The notes beneath the pieces are model-generated. The model worked only from the letters and a program-made list of their open reading frames with translations, was not told the DNA's origin and did no database searches. A stretch of DNA of 64,000 nt, from contig NZ_CYSD01000012.1 of the NCBI RefSeq assembly GCF_001458415.1, positions 62,001 to 126,000 on the forward strand, written 5' to 3'. This document shows positions 16,447 through 24,046 of the stretch, piece by piece (position 1 is the stretch's first letter; each line of letters opens with the position of its first letter). This DNA comes from Tritonibacter multivorans (GTDB taxonomy: Bacteria; Pseudomonadota; Alphaproteobacteria; Rhodobacterales; Rhodobacteraceae). The position numbers and the translations under genes were made by a program.

Positions 16447-18165
16447 ATGGCCCGGATTCTCATTACCTCGGCACTTCCCTACATCAACGGGATCAAGCAC
16501 CTCGGCAACCTCGTGGGCAGCCAGCTGCCTGCGGATCTTTATGCGCGCTACAACCGTGGCCGCGGTCACGAGGTCATGTTCCTCTGTGCGACGGATGAAC
16601 ACGGCACCCCGGCCGAACTGGCCGCCGCCAAGGCCGACAAACCGGTCGCCGATTACTGCGCTGAAATGCACGACGTGCAGGCCGACATTGCCAGCCGCTT
16701 TGGCCTGTCGTTTGACCACTTTGGCCGGTCGTCCAGCCAGCAGAATCACAAGCTGACCCAGCATTTTGCGGGCAAGCTGGCCGAGGCCGGCCTGATCGCC
16801 GAGGTCGCGGACCGTCAGGTCTATTCCCACGCCGATGGCCGCTTCCTGCCGGACCGTTATGTGGAAGGCACCTGCCCCAACTGTGGCTATGAACATGCGC
16901 GTGGCGACCAGTGCGAGGAATGCACCAAGCAGCTGGACCCGACCGACCTGATCAACCCGCGCTCTGCCATCTCTGGTTCTACTGATCTGGAAGTGCGCGA
17001 GACCAAGCACCTGTTCCTGCGCCAGTCCGCCCTGCGCGACGATCTGGATGCCTGGATCGACAGCAAAACCGACTGGCCGGTGCTGACCACCTCGATTGCC
17101 AAGAAATGGCTGCACGATGGCGATGGCCTGCAAGACCGCGGCATCACCCGTGACCTGGAATGGGGTGTCTCGGTGCAAAAAGGCGACGAGGCCTGGCCTG
17201 GGATGGAAGGCAAGGTCTTCTATGTCTGGTTCGACGCGCCAATCGAATATATCGCAGCCGCTGCGGAATGGGCCGAGGCCAATGGCAAATCCGACGACGA
17301 ATGGCAAAGCTGGTGGCGCACCGACAAAGGTGCCGAGGATGTGAAATACGTCCAGTTCATGGGCAAGGACAACGTCCCCTTCCACACGCTTTCCTTCCCC
17401 GCGACCATTCTGGGCTCGGGCGAGCCGTGGAAGATGGTGGATCACCTGAAATCCTTCAACTACCTGAACTATGACGGTGGCCAGTTCTCGACCTCCAAAG
17501 GCCGCGGCGTGTTTATGGATCAGGCGCTGGAGATCCTGCCGGCCGACTTCTGGCGCTGGTGGCTGCTGTCTCACGCGCCAGAAAGCAGCGATTCCGAGTT
17601 CACCTGGGAGAACTTCCAGCAATCCGTGAACAAAGACCTCGCTGACGTTCTGGGCAACTTTGTCTCCCGCATCACCAAATTCTGCCGTTCCAAATTTGGC
17701 GAGGAAGTCCCAAGCGCGGGCGAATGGGGCGAGCAGGAACAGAAACTGATCGAGGAACTCACCACTCGCATCCGCGCCTACGAGGGCCATATGGAAGCGA
17801 TGGAAGTGCGCAAATCGGCACAGGAACTGCGTGCAATCTGGGTGGCGGGCAACGAATACCTGCAGTCCGCAGCACCTTGGTCCGTGTTCAAAACCGACCC
17901 CGACAAAGCCGCCGCACAGGTGCGTCTGGGCCTGAACCTAATCCGTCTTTATGCGGTTCTGTCCGCGCCGTTCATCCCGACTGCTTCGGACAGCCTGTTT
18001 GCCGCCCTTGGCACCGAGAACCGCAGCTGGCCCGAGGACGTTGAGGCCGCGCTGAACGCCCTGCCCGGCGGCCACGCCTTCACCGTGCCCGAGGTTCTGT
18101 TTGCCAAAATCAGCGACGAGCAGCGCGAGGAATGGCAAGAGCAGTTCTCTGGCACGCGCGCCTAA
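16447..18165 (+). CDS. metG: Methionine--tRNA ligase
   Basis: 572 residues, class I aminoacyl-tRNA synthetase charging tRNA-Met. The HIGH element appears as KHLGN within [13 protein letters not shown], and the KMSKS loop as FSTSKGRG. A zinc knuckle [17 protein letters not shown] sits in the connective domain at about residue 140. The ATG at 16447 ([20 protein letters not shown]) is the usual start; an ATG three codons earlier (16438) is possible, and the longer open frame from 16258 lacks start signals. There is no C-terminal dimerisation domain, as is usual for the short alphaproteobacterial form. A UUCG-loop terminator follows. Confidence 0.96.
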   Translation: MARILITSALPYINGIKHLGNLVGSQLPADLYARYNRGRGHEVMFLCATDEHGTPAELAAAKADKPVADYCAEMHDVQADIASRFGLSFDHFGRSSSQQNHKLTQHFAGKLAEAGLIAEVADRQVYSHADGRFLPDRYVEGTCPNCGYEHARGDQCEECTKQLDPTDLINPRSAISGSTDLEVRETKHLFLRQSALRDDLDAWIDSKTDWPVLTTSIAKKWLHDGDGLQDRGITRDLEWGVSVQKGDEAWPGMEGKVFYVWFDAPIEYIAAAAEWAEANGKSDDEWQSWWRTDKGAEDVKYVQFMGKDNVPFHTLSFPATILGSGEPWKMVDHLKSFNYLNYDGGQFSTSKGRGVFMDQALEILPADFWRWWLLSHAPESSDSEFTWENFQQSVNKDLADVLGNFVSRITKFCRSKFGEEVPSAGEWGEQEQKLIEELTTRIRAYEGHMEAMEVRKSAQELRAIWVAGNEYLQSAAPWSVFKTDPDKAAAQVRLGLNLIRLYAVLSAPFIPTASDSLFAALGTENRSWPEDVEAALNALPGGHAFTVPEVLFAKISDEQREEWQEQFSGTRA

Positions 18166-18188
18166 GCACGCTTAAAACCAATGCAAAG

Positions 18189-18212
18189 GCCGCCCTTCGG
18201 GGCGGCTTTTTT
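18189..18212 (+). terminator. Intrinsic terminator of metG
   Basis: Perfect 7-base stem GCCGCCC/GGGCGGC with a TTCG tetraloop followed by TTTTTT. Confidence 0.92.
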
Positions 18213-18368
18213 CGTTTCAGTTCCGCGAATTAAGTTCCTGACTATTTTTATCGGATTGACAATCCCGACTCAATACATCAGAAATTATATCAAGACAGCC
18301 AACCTGTTCGGAGCAGGTCAGCCAAAGACACCTCCAACCCATTTTTACATGCTCAAAGGGACTGACCG

Positions 18369-18548
18369 ATGAACGCTGTGACTCCGCTTTCCGTTGACAA
18401 CCTTGTCCGCTCCGCCACCTCCGAATCCTTTCCGACCCACGATGCGGTTGAACTGACCAAAGGCGGCAATCAGGCCCGTATTGTGCTCAACGGCCAAATC
18501 TATTCGCTGCGCATCACCCGCGCGGGCAAGCTGATCCTGACCAAGTGA
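18369..18548 (+). CDS. hemP: Hemin uptake protein HemP
   Basis: 59 residues. The C-terminal half (GGNQARIVLNGQIYSLRITR followed by AGKLILTK) is the HemP signature, and the 59-residue length fits the family. HemP proteins are small cytoplasmic factors linked to haem or iron uptake; in other bacteria HemP activates haem receptor genes. AAAGGGA lies 6-8 bases before the ATG. The leader (18213-18368) is AT-rich and holds a TTGACA at 18256, but no iron-box consensus I can state with confidence. The stop overlaps the GTG of a 35-codon membrane protein, so both are expressed together. Confidence 0.88.
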   Translation: MNAVTPLSVDNLVRSATSESFPTHDAVELTKGGNQARIVLNGQIYSLRITRAGKLILTK

Positions 18549-18652
18549 TCCGCGCCTATCTTGCGCCCGGCCTGTCATTGGCTGTTCTGGCGCTGTTGCT
18601 GGGCAAGCTTGTGTTTCTCGCGTTCACCTCGCCCCCGGTGTCGCACATGTAA
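18545..18652 (+). CDS. Small single-span membrane protein coupled to hemP
   Basis: 35 residues starting at a GTG that overlaps the hemP stop as GTGA. After MIRAYLAPG comes one hydrophobic helix (LSLAVLALLLGKLVFLAF), then TSPPVSHM and a TAA. A terminator begins 26 bases later, so it is the last gene of the hemP transcript. I do not recognise a family. The overlap, one strong helix and the correct position before a terminator support a real gene. It may act on a haem or iron transporter (inference). Confidence 0.6.
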   Translation: MIRAYLAPGLSLAVLALLLGKLVFLAFTSPPVSHM

Positions 18653-18678
18653 TTTCAGAACCTATTCTTTTCGCGCTG

Positions 18679-18712
18679 CGGCCTTCCTGTTTCAGGGAGG
18701 CCGTTTCCTTTT
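18679..18712 (+). terminator. Intrinsic terminator of the hemP unit
   Basis: CGGCCTTCCT/AGGGAGGCCG, 10 pairs with one G-T wobble and a 5-base loop, followed by TTTCCTTTT. Confidence 0.8.
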
Positions 18713-18793
18713 GCGCAAAATGGAAAGCGACACGAAACCATCACGTGACATTTACCCGAGTTTTCGCTATGGGAGATATGAAAAGGAAAGCAA

Positions 18794-19585
18794 ATGGACG
18801 CCACGGATCGCCAAAACGAAATCTTGAACCTGCTCAATAGCCAGGATCGGGTCGAGGTCGAGGACCTCGCCGGGCGCTTTGGCGTGTCGTTGCAAACCGT
18901 GCGCACAGACCTGCGGGACCTGTCGGCGCGGGGCCTTCTCAGCCGCGTGCACGGCGGCGCGGTGCGCATCGCCTCGGCTGCCAATCGCGGCTATGCCGAA
19001 CGCCGCAGCCTCAACGCGGCAGGCAAACGCGAAATGGCGGTTCTGGCGGCAGAGCTCATTCCCGAAAACTGCTCGCTTGCGCTCAATATTGGCACATCAA
19101 CCGAACAGGTTGCGCGCAACCTCTCGTCGCACTCCGGGCTCACCATTCTTTCTAATAATATCAACATTATCAACATGATGATGACAGAAAACCCCAAGGA
19201 TCTGATCCTCGTGGGCGGCAGCATCCGGCAAAGTGACGGCGCTATTGTGGGCGAAGAAGCGGTCGAATTCATCTCTCGCTACAAAGTCGATTATGCCGTA
19301 ATCGGCGCCTCTGCCATGGATGACGATGGTTCCATTCTGGACCATGACGCCCGCGAAGTCGCCGTCGCCCGCGCCATCCTGAAAAACGCCCGCCACCGCA
19401 TTCTTGTCTGCGATGGCAGCAAATTTGACCGCTCCGCCCCGGTGCGCATTTGCGCGCTCGAGGACCTGGACACCATTATCACCGACCGCCCTGTCCCACA
19501 GGAATTTGCCGATGCCGCAGCAACAGCTGGCACGCGAATCCTTGTGGCAGGGGCAGCTGAAAACGAAAGCAGCGAAAATGAGTAA
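18794..19585 (+). CDS. glpR: DeoR-family repressor of glycerol metabolism
   Basis: 263 residues. The N-terminal DeoR helix-turn-helix (RQNEILNLLNSQDRVEVEDL, then GVSLQTVRTDLRDL, residues ~6-50) includes the family signature RVHGGAV. The sugar-phosphate sensor domain follows to ~240 with LALNIGTSTEQVA and VCDGSKFDRSAP. It is immediately upstream of glpD with an 8-base overlap, which supports glycerol-3-phosphate as effector. AAAAGGAAA serves as ribosome binding site. CGAAAC (near 18734) and TTTTCG (near 18763) upstream are half-site-like for DeoR regulators; this is tentative. Confidence 0.9.
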   Translation: MDATDRQNEILNLLNSQDRVEVEDLAGRFGVSLQTVRTDLRDLSARGLLSRVHGGAVRIASAANRGYAERRSLNAAGKREMAVLAAELIPENCSLALNIGTSTEQVARNLSSHSGLTILSNNINIINMMMTENPKDLILVGGSIRQSDGAIVGEEAVEFISRYKVDYAVIGASAMDDDGSILDHDAREVAVARAILKNARHRILVCDGSKFDRSAPVRICALEDLDTIITDRPVPQEFADAAATAGTRILVAGAAENESSENE

Positions 19586-21155
19586 CGAAAACATCACTGA
19601 TCTGTTTGTCATCGGCGGCGGCATCAATGGCTGCGGCATCGCCCGCGACGCCACCGGCCGCGGCCTGACCGTCACGCTTGCGGAAATGAACGACCTTGCC
19701 TCTGCCACCTCTTCGGCGGCGACCAAACTGTTCCACGGCGGCCTGCGCTATCTGGAATATTTTGAATTCCGCCTGGTGCAAGAGGCCCTGATTGAACGCG
19801 AAGTTCTGCTGTCGGCCATGCCCCATATCTCTTGGCCCATGCGCTTTGTGCTGCCGTACCACCGCGACATGCGCTTTGACAGCGACACCCCGACCTCGCG
19901 CCTGTTGACCAAGATCATGCCGTGGATGAAGGGCCGTCGCCCGGCATGGCTGATCCGCCTTGGCCTGTTCATGTATGACACCCTTGGCAAACGCGGCATC
20001 CTGCCCGGCACCACCAAGGTCGACCTGACCAAGGATCCGGTTGGTGCGCCGCTGAAAGGCAAATTCGCCAAGGCCTTTGAATACTCTGACTGCTGGGTCG
20101 AAGATGCCCGTCTGGTGATGCTGAACGCCCGCGACGCCGAAGCGCGCGGCGCCGAGATCCTGACTCGCACCATGGTCACCCGCGCGGACCGTCACGCCGA
20201 CCACTGGGAAATCCACCTCAAGGACACCGTGACCGAGGCCGAAACTGTGCGCCGCGCAAAGATGCTGGTCAACGCGGGCGGGCCTTGGGTCGCGGATGTG
20301 CTGCATCAGAAACTGGGCCAGAACAGTTCCGAATCCGTGCGCCTGGTGCGCGGCAGCCACATTGTGGTGCCAAAACTCTATGACCACGACCGCTGTTATT
20401 TCTTCCAGGGCGAAGACGGCCGGATCATGTTCGCCATTCCCTATGAGGAAGACTTCACTCTGATCGGCACAACAGATGCGGACCACACCACGCCGGATGA
20501 AAAGCCCGCCTGCTCTGACGAAGAACGCGACTACATGCTGAAGTTCGTCTCCAACTATTTCGAAAAGCCGGTGACAGCTGACCAAGTGGTCTGGAGCTAC
20601 TCTGGCGTGCGCCCGCTCTATGACGATGGCGCATCCTCAGCCACAGCCGCGACCCGCGAATATGTTCTGACACTGGATCAGGCACAGGCGCCGCTCTTGA
20701 ACGTGTTTGGCGGCAAGATCACCACCTACCGCAAACTGGCCGAGGCCGCGCTTGCCAAAATCCAGGAGGTCTTCCCTCAGACCCCCGGCAACTGGACCGC
20801 AGGTGTGGCCCTGCCCGGTGGTGATTTCGCTGTGGATGGTGTCAAAGCGCTGCAGGACAAGCTGGCGGCCGCCTACCCCTTCCTCGAACCTTACGCCGTA
20901 CGCCGCCTGATCCGCGCCTATGGCACAGAGGCCTGGGATGTTCTGGGCGATGCAAAATCGGCAGGTGATCTGGGCCAGAGCTTTGGCGCAACCATCACCG
21001 CGCGCGAGCTCGACTGGGCGATTGCGCGCGAATATGTCCGCTCTGGCGAAGACTTCCTGTGGCGTCGCACCAAGCTCGGCCTGCGCCTGAATGATGCGGA
21101 ACGCACCGCCGTTGACGCCTACATCGTGGAAAAAGCGACCCAAAAGGCCGCTTGA
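19578..21155 (+). CDS. glpD: Aerobic glycerol-3-phosphate dehydrogenase
   Basis: 525 residues from the ATG at 19578, which overlaps glpR by 8 bases; a reading from 19404 lies inside glpR and is rejected. The N-terminal FAD fold DLFVIGGGINGCGIARDATG, SATSSAATKLFHGGLRYLE and the later FGGKITTYRKLAE are family landmarks. The enzyme oxidises sn-glycerol-3-phosphate to dihydroxyacetone phosphate at the inner membrane face and passes electrons to quinone. glpR-glpD form an operon; no glpF or glpK is in the window. Confidence 0.95.
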   Translation: MSNENITDLFVIGGGINGCGIARDATGRGLTVTLAEMNDLASATSSAATKLFHGGLRYLEYFEFRLVQEALIEREVLLSAMPHISWPMRFVLPYHRDMRFDSDTPTSRLLTKIMPWMKGRRPAWLIRLGLFMYDTLGKRGILPGTTKVDLTKDPVGAPLKGKFAKAFEYSDCWVEDARLVMLNARDAEARGAEILTRTMVTRADRHADHWEIHLKDTVTEAETVRRAKMLVNAGGPWVADVLHQKLGQNSSESVRLVRGSHIVVPKLYDHDRCYFFQGEDGRIMFAIPYEEDFTLIGTTDADHTTPDEKPACSDEERDYMLKFVSNYFEKPVTADQVVWSYSGVRPLYDDGASSATAATREYVLTLDQAQAPLLNVFGGKITTYRKLAEAALAKIQEVFPQTPGNWTAGVALPGGDFAVDGVKALQDKLAAAYPFLEPYAVRRLIRAYGTEAWDVLGDAKSAGDLGQSFGATITARELDWAIAREYVRSGEDFLWRRTKLGLRLNDAERTAVDAYIVEKATQKAA

Positions 21156-21455
21156 TCTGAACCAAAGCTTACCCGCCGTTGCGCTCCCTCAAGATGCCAG
21201 CGCGCGGCGGGGTGGCAACGACCAGAAAAAGCATCACCGCCCTGCCCCAATGTTTCGCGCACAAAACAATCGGGCACGCACTCTGACCTAAAATGGCGCG
21301 CATAACCCGCCCCTTCTTTTGGCCAAAAATACTCCGGAGCGCGAGGCAGAGCCTCGCAAAAGGGGTCGCGCGAAGGTCGACGGCGGCAGCGCCACTGGTC
21401 CGAGAGACCACTGGCGACGCCTCGCACCCCACCTCTGCGTCCCGCGAGAACGGTC
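21156..21455. other. Convergent intergenic region with hairpins
   Basis: 300 bases between glpD and cobO. They hold a perfect hairpin GCGAGGC-AGA-GCCTCGC (21341-21357), which on the minus strand is followed by CTCCGGAG and then TATTTTT; this may end the cobO transcript. An 11-base stem with one mismatch lies at 21390-21416 (CGCCACTGGTC/GACCACTGGCG). No coding frame is credible. Confidence 0.45.
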
Positions 21456-22103
21456 TTAAAACTCCACGCCCTTCTGCGCCTTGATGCCTGCGCGGAACGG
21501 GTGCTTGATCTGCTCCATATTGGTTACCAGATCGGCAATTTCGATCAGCTCTTCCTTCGCATTGCGTCCGGTCAGCACCACATGGGTCATCGGCGGCTTC
21601 TGTTCCACCAGGAACTCCAGCACCTCTTCCAGATCCAGATATTCATAGCGCAGCGCAATATTGATCTCATCAAGCAGAACCATCGTGTTGCGCGCGTCCA
21701 AAATCATCTCCTTGGCCTTTTCCCAGCCCTTGCGCGCGGCGGCAATATCGCGAGCCTTGTCTTGAGTTTCCCAGGTAAACCCTTCACCCATCGCGTAAAA
21801 CTGGCACAGCTCACCAAAGTTCTCCTCGATCAACGTGCGCTCTCCGGTGGACCATGCCCCCTTGATGAATTGCACCACGGCAGACGGCATCCCATGGGCG
21901 ATACAGCGCATAATCATGCCAAAACCCGAAGAGGATTTACCCTTGCCCGGACCGGTGTGGACAATGATCAGACCCTTCTCACCGTCCTTGTTTTTCATCA
22001 TCTTGTCGCGCGCGGCCTTCTTCTTGGCCATCTTGGAGGCGTGACGCAGCGCCTCTTCCTCAGAGACGTCGGGGGAAATTTCAGGTTTTGAATTATCGCT
22101 CAC
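21456..22103 (-). CDS. cobO: Cob(I)yrinic acid a,c-diamide adenosyltransferase
   Basis: 215 residues from a GTG at 22103 with AAGGAG upstream; the longer open frame to 22430 runs through the riboswitch and is not used. The P-loop variant HTGPGKGKSSSGFGM is that of the CobA/CobO/BtuR family, and VVQFIKGAWSTGE and VLLDEINIALRY are conserved. It transfers the 5'-deoxyadenosyl group of ATP to cob(I)yrinic acid diamide or cobalamin. It is divergent from the riboswitch-controlled cob run and has only a short leader of its own. Confidence 0.93.
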   Translation of the reverse strand: MSDNSKPEISPDVSEEEALRHASKMAKKKAARDKMMKNKDGEKGLIIVHTGPGKGKSSSGFGMIMRCIAHGMPSAVVQFIKGAWSTGERTLIEENFGELCQFYAMGEGFTWETQDKARDIAAARKGWEKAKEMILDARNTMVLLDEINIALRYEYLDLEEVLEFLVEQKPPMTHVVLTGRNAKEELIEIADLVTNMEQIKHPFRAGIKAQKGVEF

Positions 22104-22172
22104 GTGCGGGCTCCTTCTCAGCTTGGTCAGTCTTGACAAAGAACGGCTCTGTGGCGCAAGGGGGAATGCGTT

Positions 22173-22364
22173 GGTTCCTGTCGGATCTGTTCCGCAGGCG
22201 AAGAGGGAATGTGCCACCCAAGCACAGCCGCCCCCGCGACCGTGACCGGAGAGGTCCCCATGCCACTGACCTGCACGCGCAGTCGGGAAGGCAGGTGGAC
22301 CACGCGACAGCCCCAAGGCCGCCGCAAATCCGCAAGCCGGGAGACCTGCCAACGGAGGACAACC
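22173..22364 (+). promoter_or_regulatory. Cobalamin (adenosylcobalamin) riboswitch
   Basis: All the landmarks of the class occur in order on the plus strand. GGGAATGTG begins near 22205, ACAGCCGCCCCCGCGACCGTGA at 22224-22245, TGCCACTG near 22261, GGGAAGGC near 22285, and the B12 box AAGCCGGGAGACCTGCC at about 22334-22350. The outer stem is probably GGTTCCT with AGGACAACC. Downstream, AGGACAGG (22399-22406) can pair with CCTGTCCT (22441-22448) just before the AAAGGAGGAG of the next gene, suggesting control of translation start. It should lower expression of the cob run when cobalamin is plentiful. Confidence 0.93.
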
Positions 22365-22466
22365 GGCGGACGGGGTGTACCGCGACCGGTCGAACGCGAG
22401 GACAGGCTTCATCGGCCCCCTTGCGGACAACTGGCCTGCCCCTGTCCTTCAAAGGAGGAGAGAGCT

Positions 22467-22901
22467 ATGGCCGAAGATCTGGCCCCCCAAGACGACAGCC
22501 CACAGGCGCAACTGGCGCCGGTCGTGGTCACCGTCTGCACCACTTGCCGCCGCGAAGGCGTCGACCCCGAAGCCAAGCGCCCGGGCCGCGTGCTGGCCGA
22601 AGCACTTAATGGCGCGGACCTGCCCGAAGGTGTCACGGTGCGCGGTGTCGAATGCCTGTCTGCCTGCTCGCGCAGCTGCTCGATCTTGATCGAAGGCGGA
22701 TCCGAGCGCTGGTCCTATATCTACGGCGATCTCGACCCCGAAGACCATCTGGCTGACATCACCGCAGGCATCACCGCCTATGCCACGACCACCGATGGGC
22801 TGGTCCCATGGCGCGAACGCCCGGTGATCTTCCGCAAGCAATCCGTGGCCCGCATTCCCCCTTTGAAACTCCCCAGCGTTGACCTGACGAAAGACGACTG
22901 A
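22467..22901 (+). CDS. DUF1636 cysteine-rich metal-binding protein
   Basis: 144 residues from the ATG at 22467, preceded by AAAGGAGGAG. Five cysteines are placed as C24-x2-C27 and C63-x3-C67-x3-C71 (CTTC and CLSACSRSC), the DUF1636 pattern related to thioredoxin-like ferredoxins; they probably bind a metal or an Fe-S cluster. It is the first gene behind the cobalamin riboswitch and lies two bases from cobW, a constant neighbourhood in alphaproteobacteria. A role in cobalt handling or chelatase function is inference. Confidence 0.88.
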   Translation: MAEDLAPQDDSPQAQLAPVVVTVCTTCRREGVDPEAKRPGRVLAEALNGADLPEGVTVRGVECLSACSRSCSILIEGGSERWSYIYGDLDPEDHLADITAGITAYATTTDGLVPWRERPVIFRKQSVARIPPLKLPSVDLTKDD

Positions 22902-22903
22902 CC

Positions 22904-24040
22904 ATGAGCAATCTCAACAAGATCCCCGTCACCGTGATCACCGGCTTTCTGGGTGCGGGCAAAACCACGCTGATCCGTCACCTGATGCAGAACCCGCAGG
23001 GCAAGCGCCTTGCCGTGGTTGTCAACGAATTTGGCACCGCAGGCGTGGACGGCGATATTCTGAAATCCTGCGCGGACGAGAATTGCCCGGCGGAAAACAT
23101 CATGGAGCTCGCCAATGGCTGCATCTGCTGCACCGTGGCCGACGACTTTATTCCGACCATCGAACAGCTGATGGCCCTGCCGGATGCGCCCGAACATATC
23201 GTCATCGAAACCTCTGGTCTGGCGCTGCCGAAACCGCTGCTCAAAGCGTTCGACTGGCCCGCGATCCGCTCGCGCATTACCGTTGACGGTGTGATCGCGC
23301 TCGCCGATGCCGAGGCTGTGGCAAAGGGACAATTCGCCACCGATCTGGACGCGGTTCAGGCGCAGCGCGAGGCAGATGAAGGCATTGACCACGAAACGCC
23401 CCTGTCCGAACTGTTCAAGGATCAGATCTCCTGCGCCGATATCATTTTGATGTCCAAGGCTGATCTCGCCGGTGAAGACGGCCTGGAGAAAGCCCGCGCG
23501 GCGATTGCGGCCGAAAGCCCGCGCAAGCTGCCGATCCTGCCAATGTCCGAGGGTGTCATCGACCCGCGCGTGATCTTGGGCCTTGAGGCCGCCGCCGAAG
23601 ACGATCTGGATGCACGCCCCAGCAGCCACGACCATCATCACGGCCATTCTCACGAGCACGGTCATGACCATGAACATCACGACCATGACCACGGGCATGA
23701 CCACGGGCATGACCACGGGCATCATGATCACCACCATCACCACGACCACAGCCATGACGAATTTGAAAGCATTGTGGTCGATTTGGGCGAGATTTCGGAC
23801 CCCGACGCGCTGCAAGATCGGATTGTAAAGATGGCCCGCGCGCGCAATATCCTGCGCGTCAAAGGCTATGTCGCGGTGGAGGGGAAACCCATGCGGATGC
23901 TGGTACAGGCTGTGGGCGAGCGCCTGCGGGCGCAATACGACCAACCCTGGGGCGCGCAGCCGCGCAAGACCCAGCTGGTGGTGATTGCCGAACACGCCAA
24001 TATCGATGCCGCGGGCATTCGCGCGGATCTGGAGGCCTGA
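22904..24040 (+). CDS. cobW: CobW GTPase with histidine-rich metal loop
   Basis: 378 residues of the COG0523 metallochaperone family. The P-loop GFLGAGKTT (residues 14-22), the metal motif CICC (73-76) and the GTPase motif SKAD are present. Between the GTPase and C-terminal domains (residues ~243-288) is a loop in which nearly every other residue is His, with Asp/Glu/Gly between. It is partly encoded by a 12-base tandem repeat. CobW is thought to deliver cobalt to the chelatase. It lies seven bases before cobN. Confidence 0.94.
   Translation: MSNLNKIPVTVITGFLGAGKTTLIRHLMQNPQGKRLAVVVNEFGTAGVDGDILKSCADENCPAENIMELANGCICCTVADDFIPTIEQLMALPDAPEHIVIETSGLALPKPLLKAFDWPAIRSRITVDGVIALADAEAVAKGQFATDLDAVQAQREADEGIDHETPLSELFKDQISCADIILMSKADLAGEDGLEKARAAIAAESPRKLPILPMSEGVIDPRVILGLEAAAEDDLDARPSSHDHHHGHSHEHGHDHEHHDHDHGHDHGHDHGHHDHHHHHDHSHDEFESIVVDLGEISDPDALQDRIVKMARARNILRVKGYVAVEGKPMRMLVQAVGERLRAQYDQPWGAQPRKTQLVVIAEHANIDAAGIRADLEA
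23684..23719 (+). repeat. 12-base tandem repeat in the cobW histidine loop
   Basis: Three perfect copies of CATGACCACGGG in a row, encoding His-Asp-His-Gly units. The surrounding bases are degenerate forms of the same unit, so slippage could change the number of histidines. Confidence 0.85.
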
Positions 24041-24046
24041 TTCCTC

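Noticed and set aside
16192-17790. 532-codon frame opposite metG
   Set aside because: The sense strand encodes a complete methionyl-tRNA synthetase; the antisense frame has no ribosome binding site or domain.
18213-18368. Iron box (Fur, Irr or RirA) in front of hemP
   Set aside because: The region is AT-rich and biologically plausible, but no palindrome matches a consensus well enough to report.
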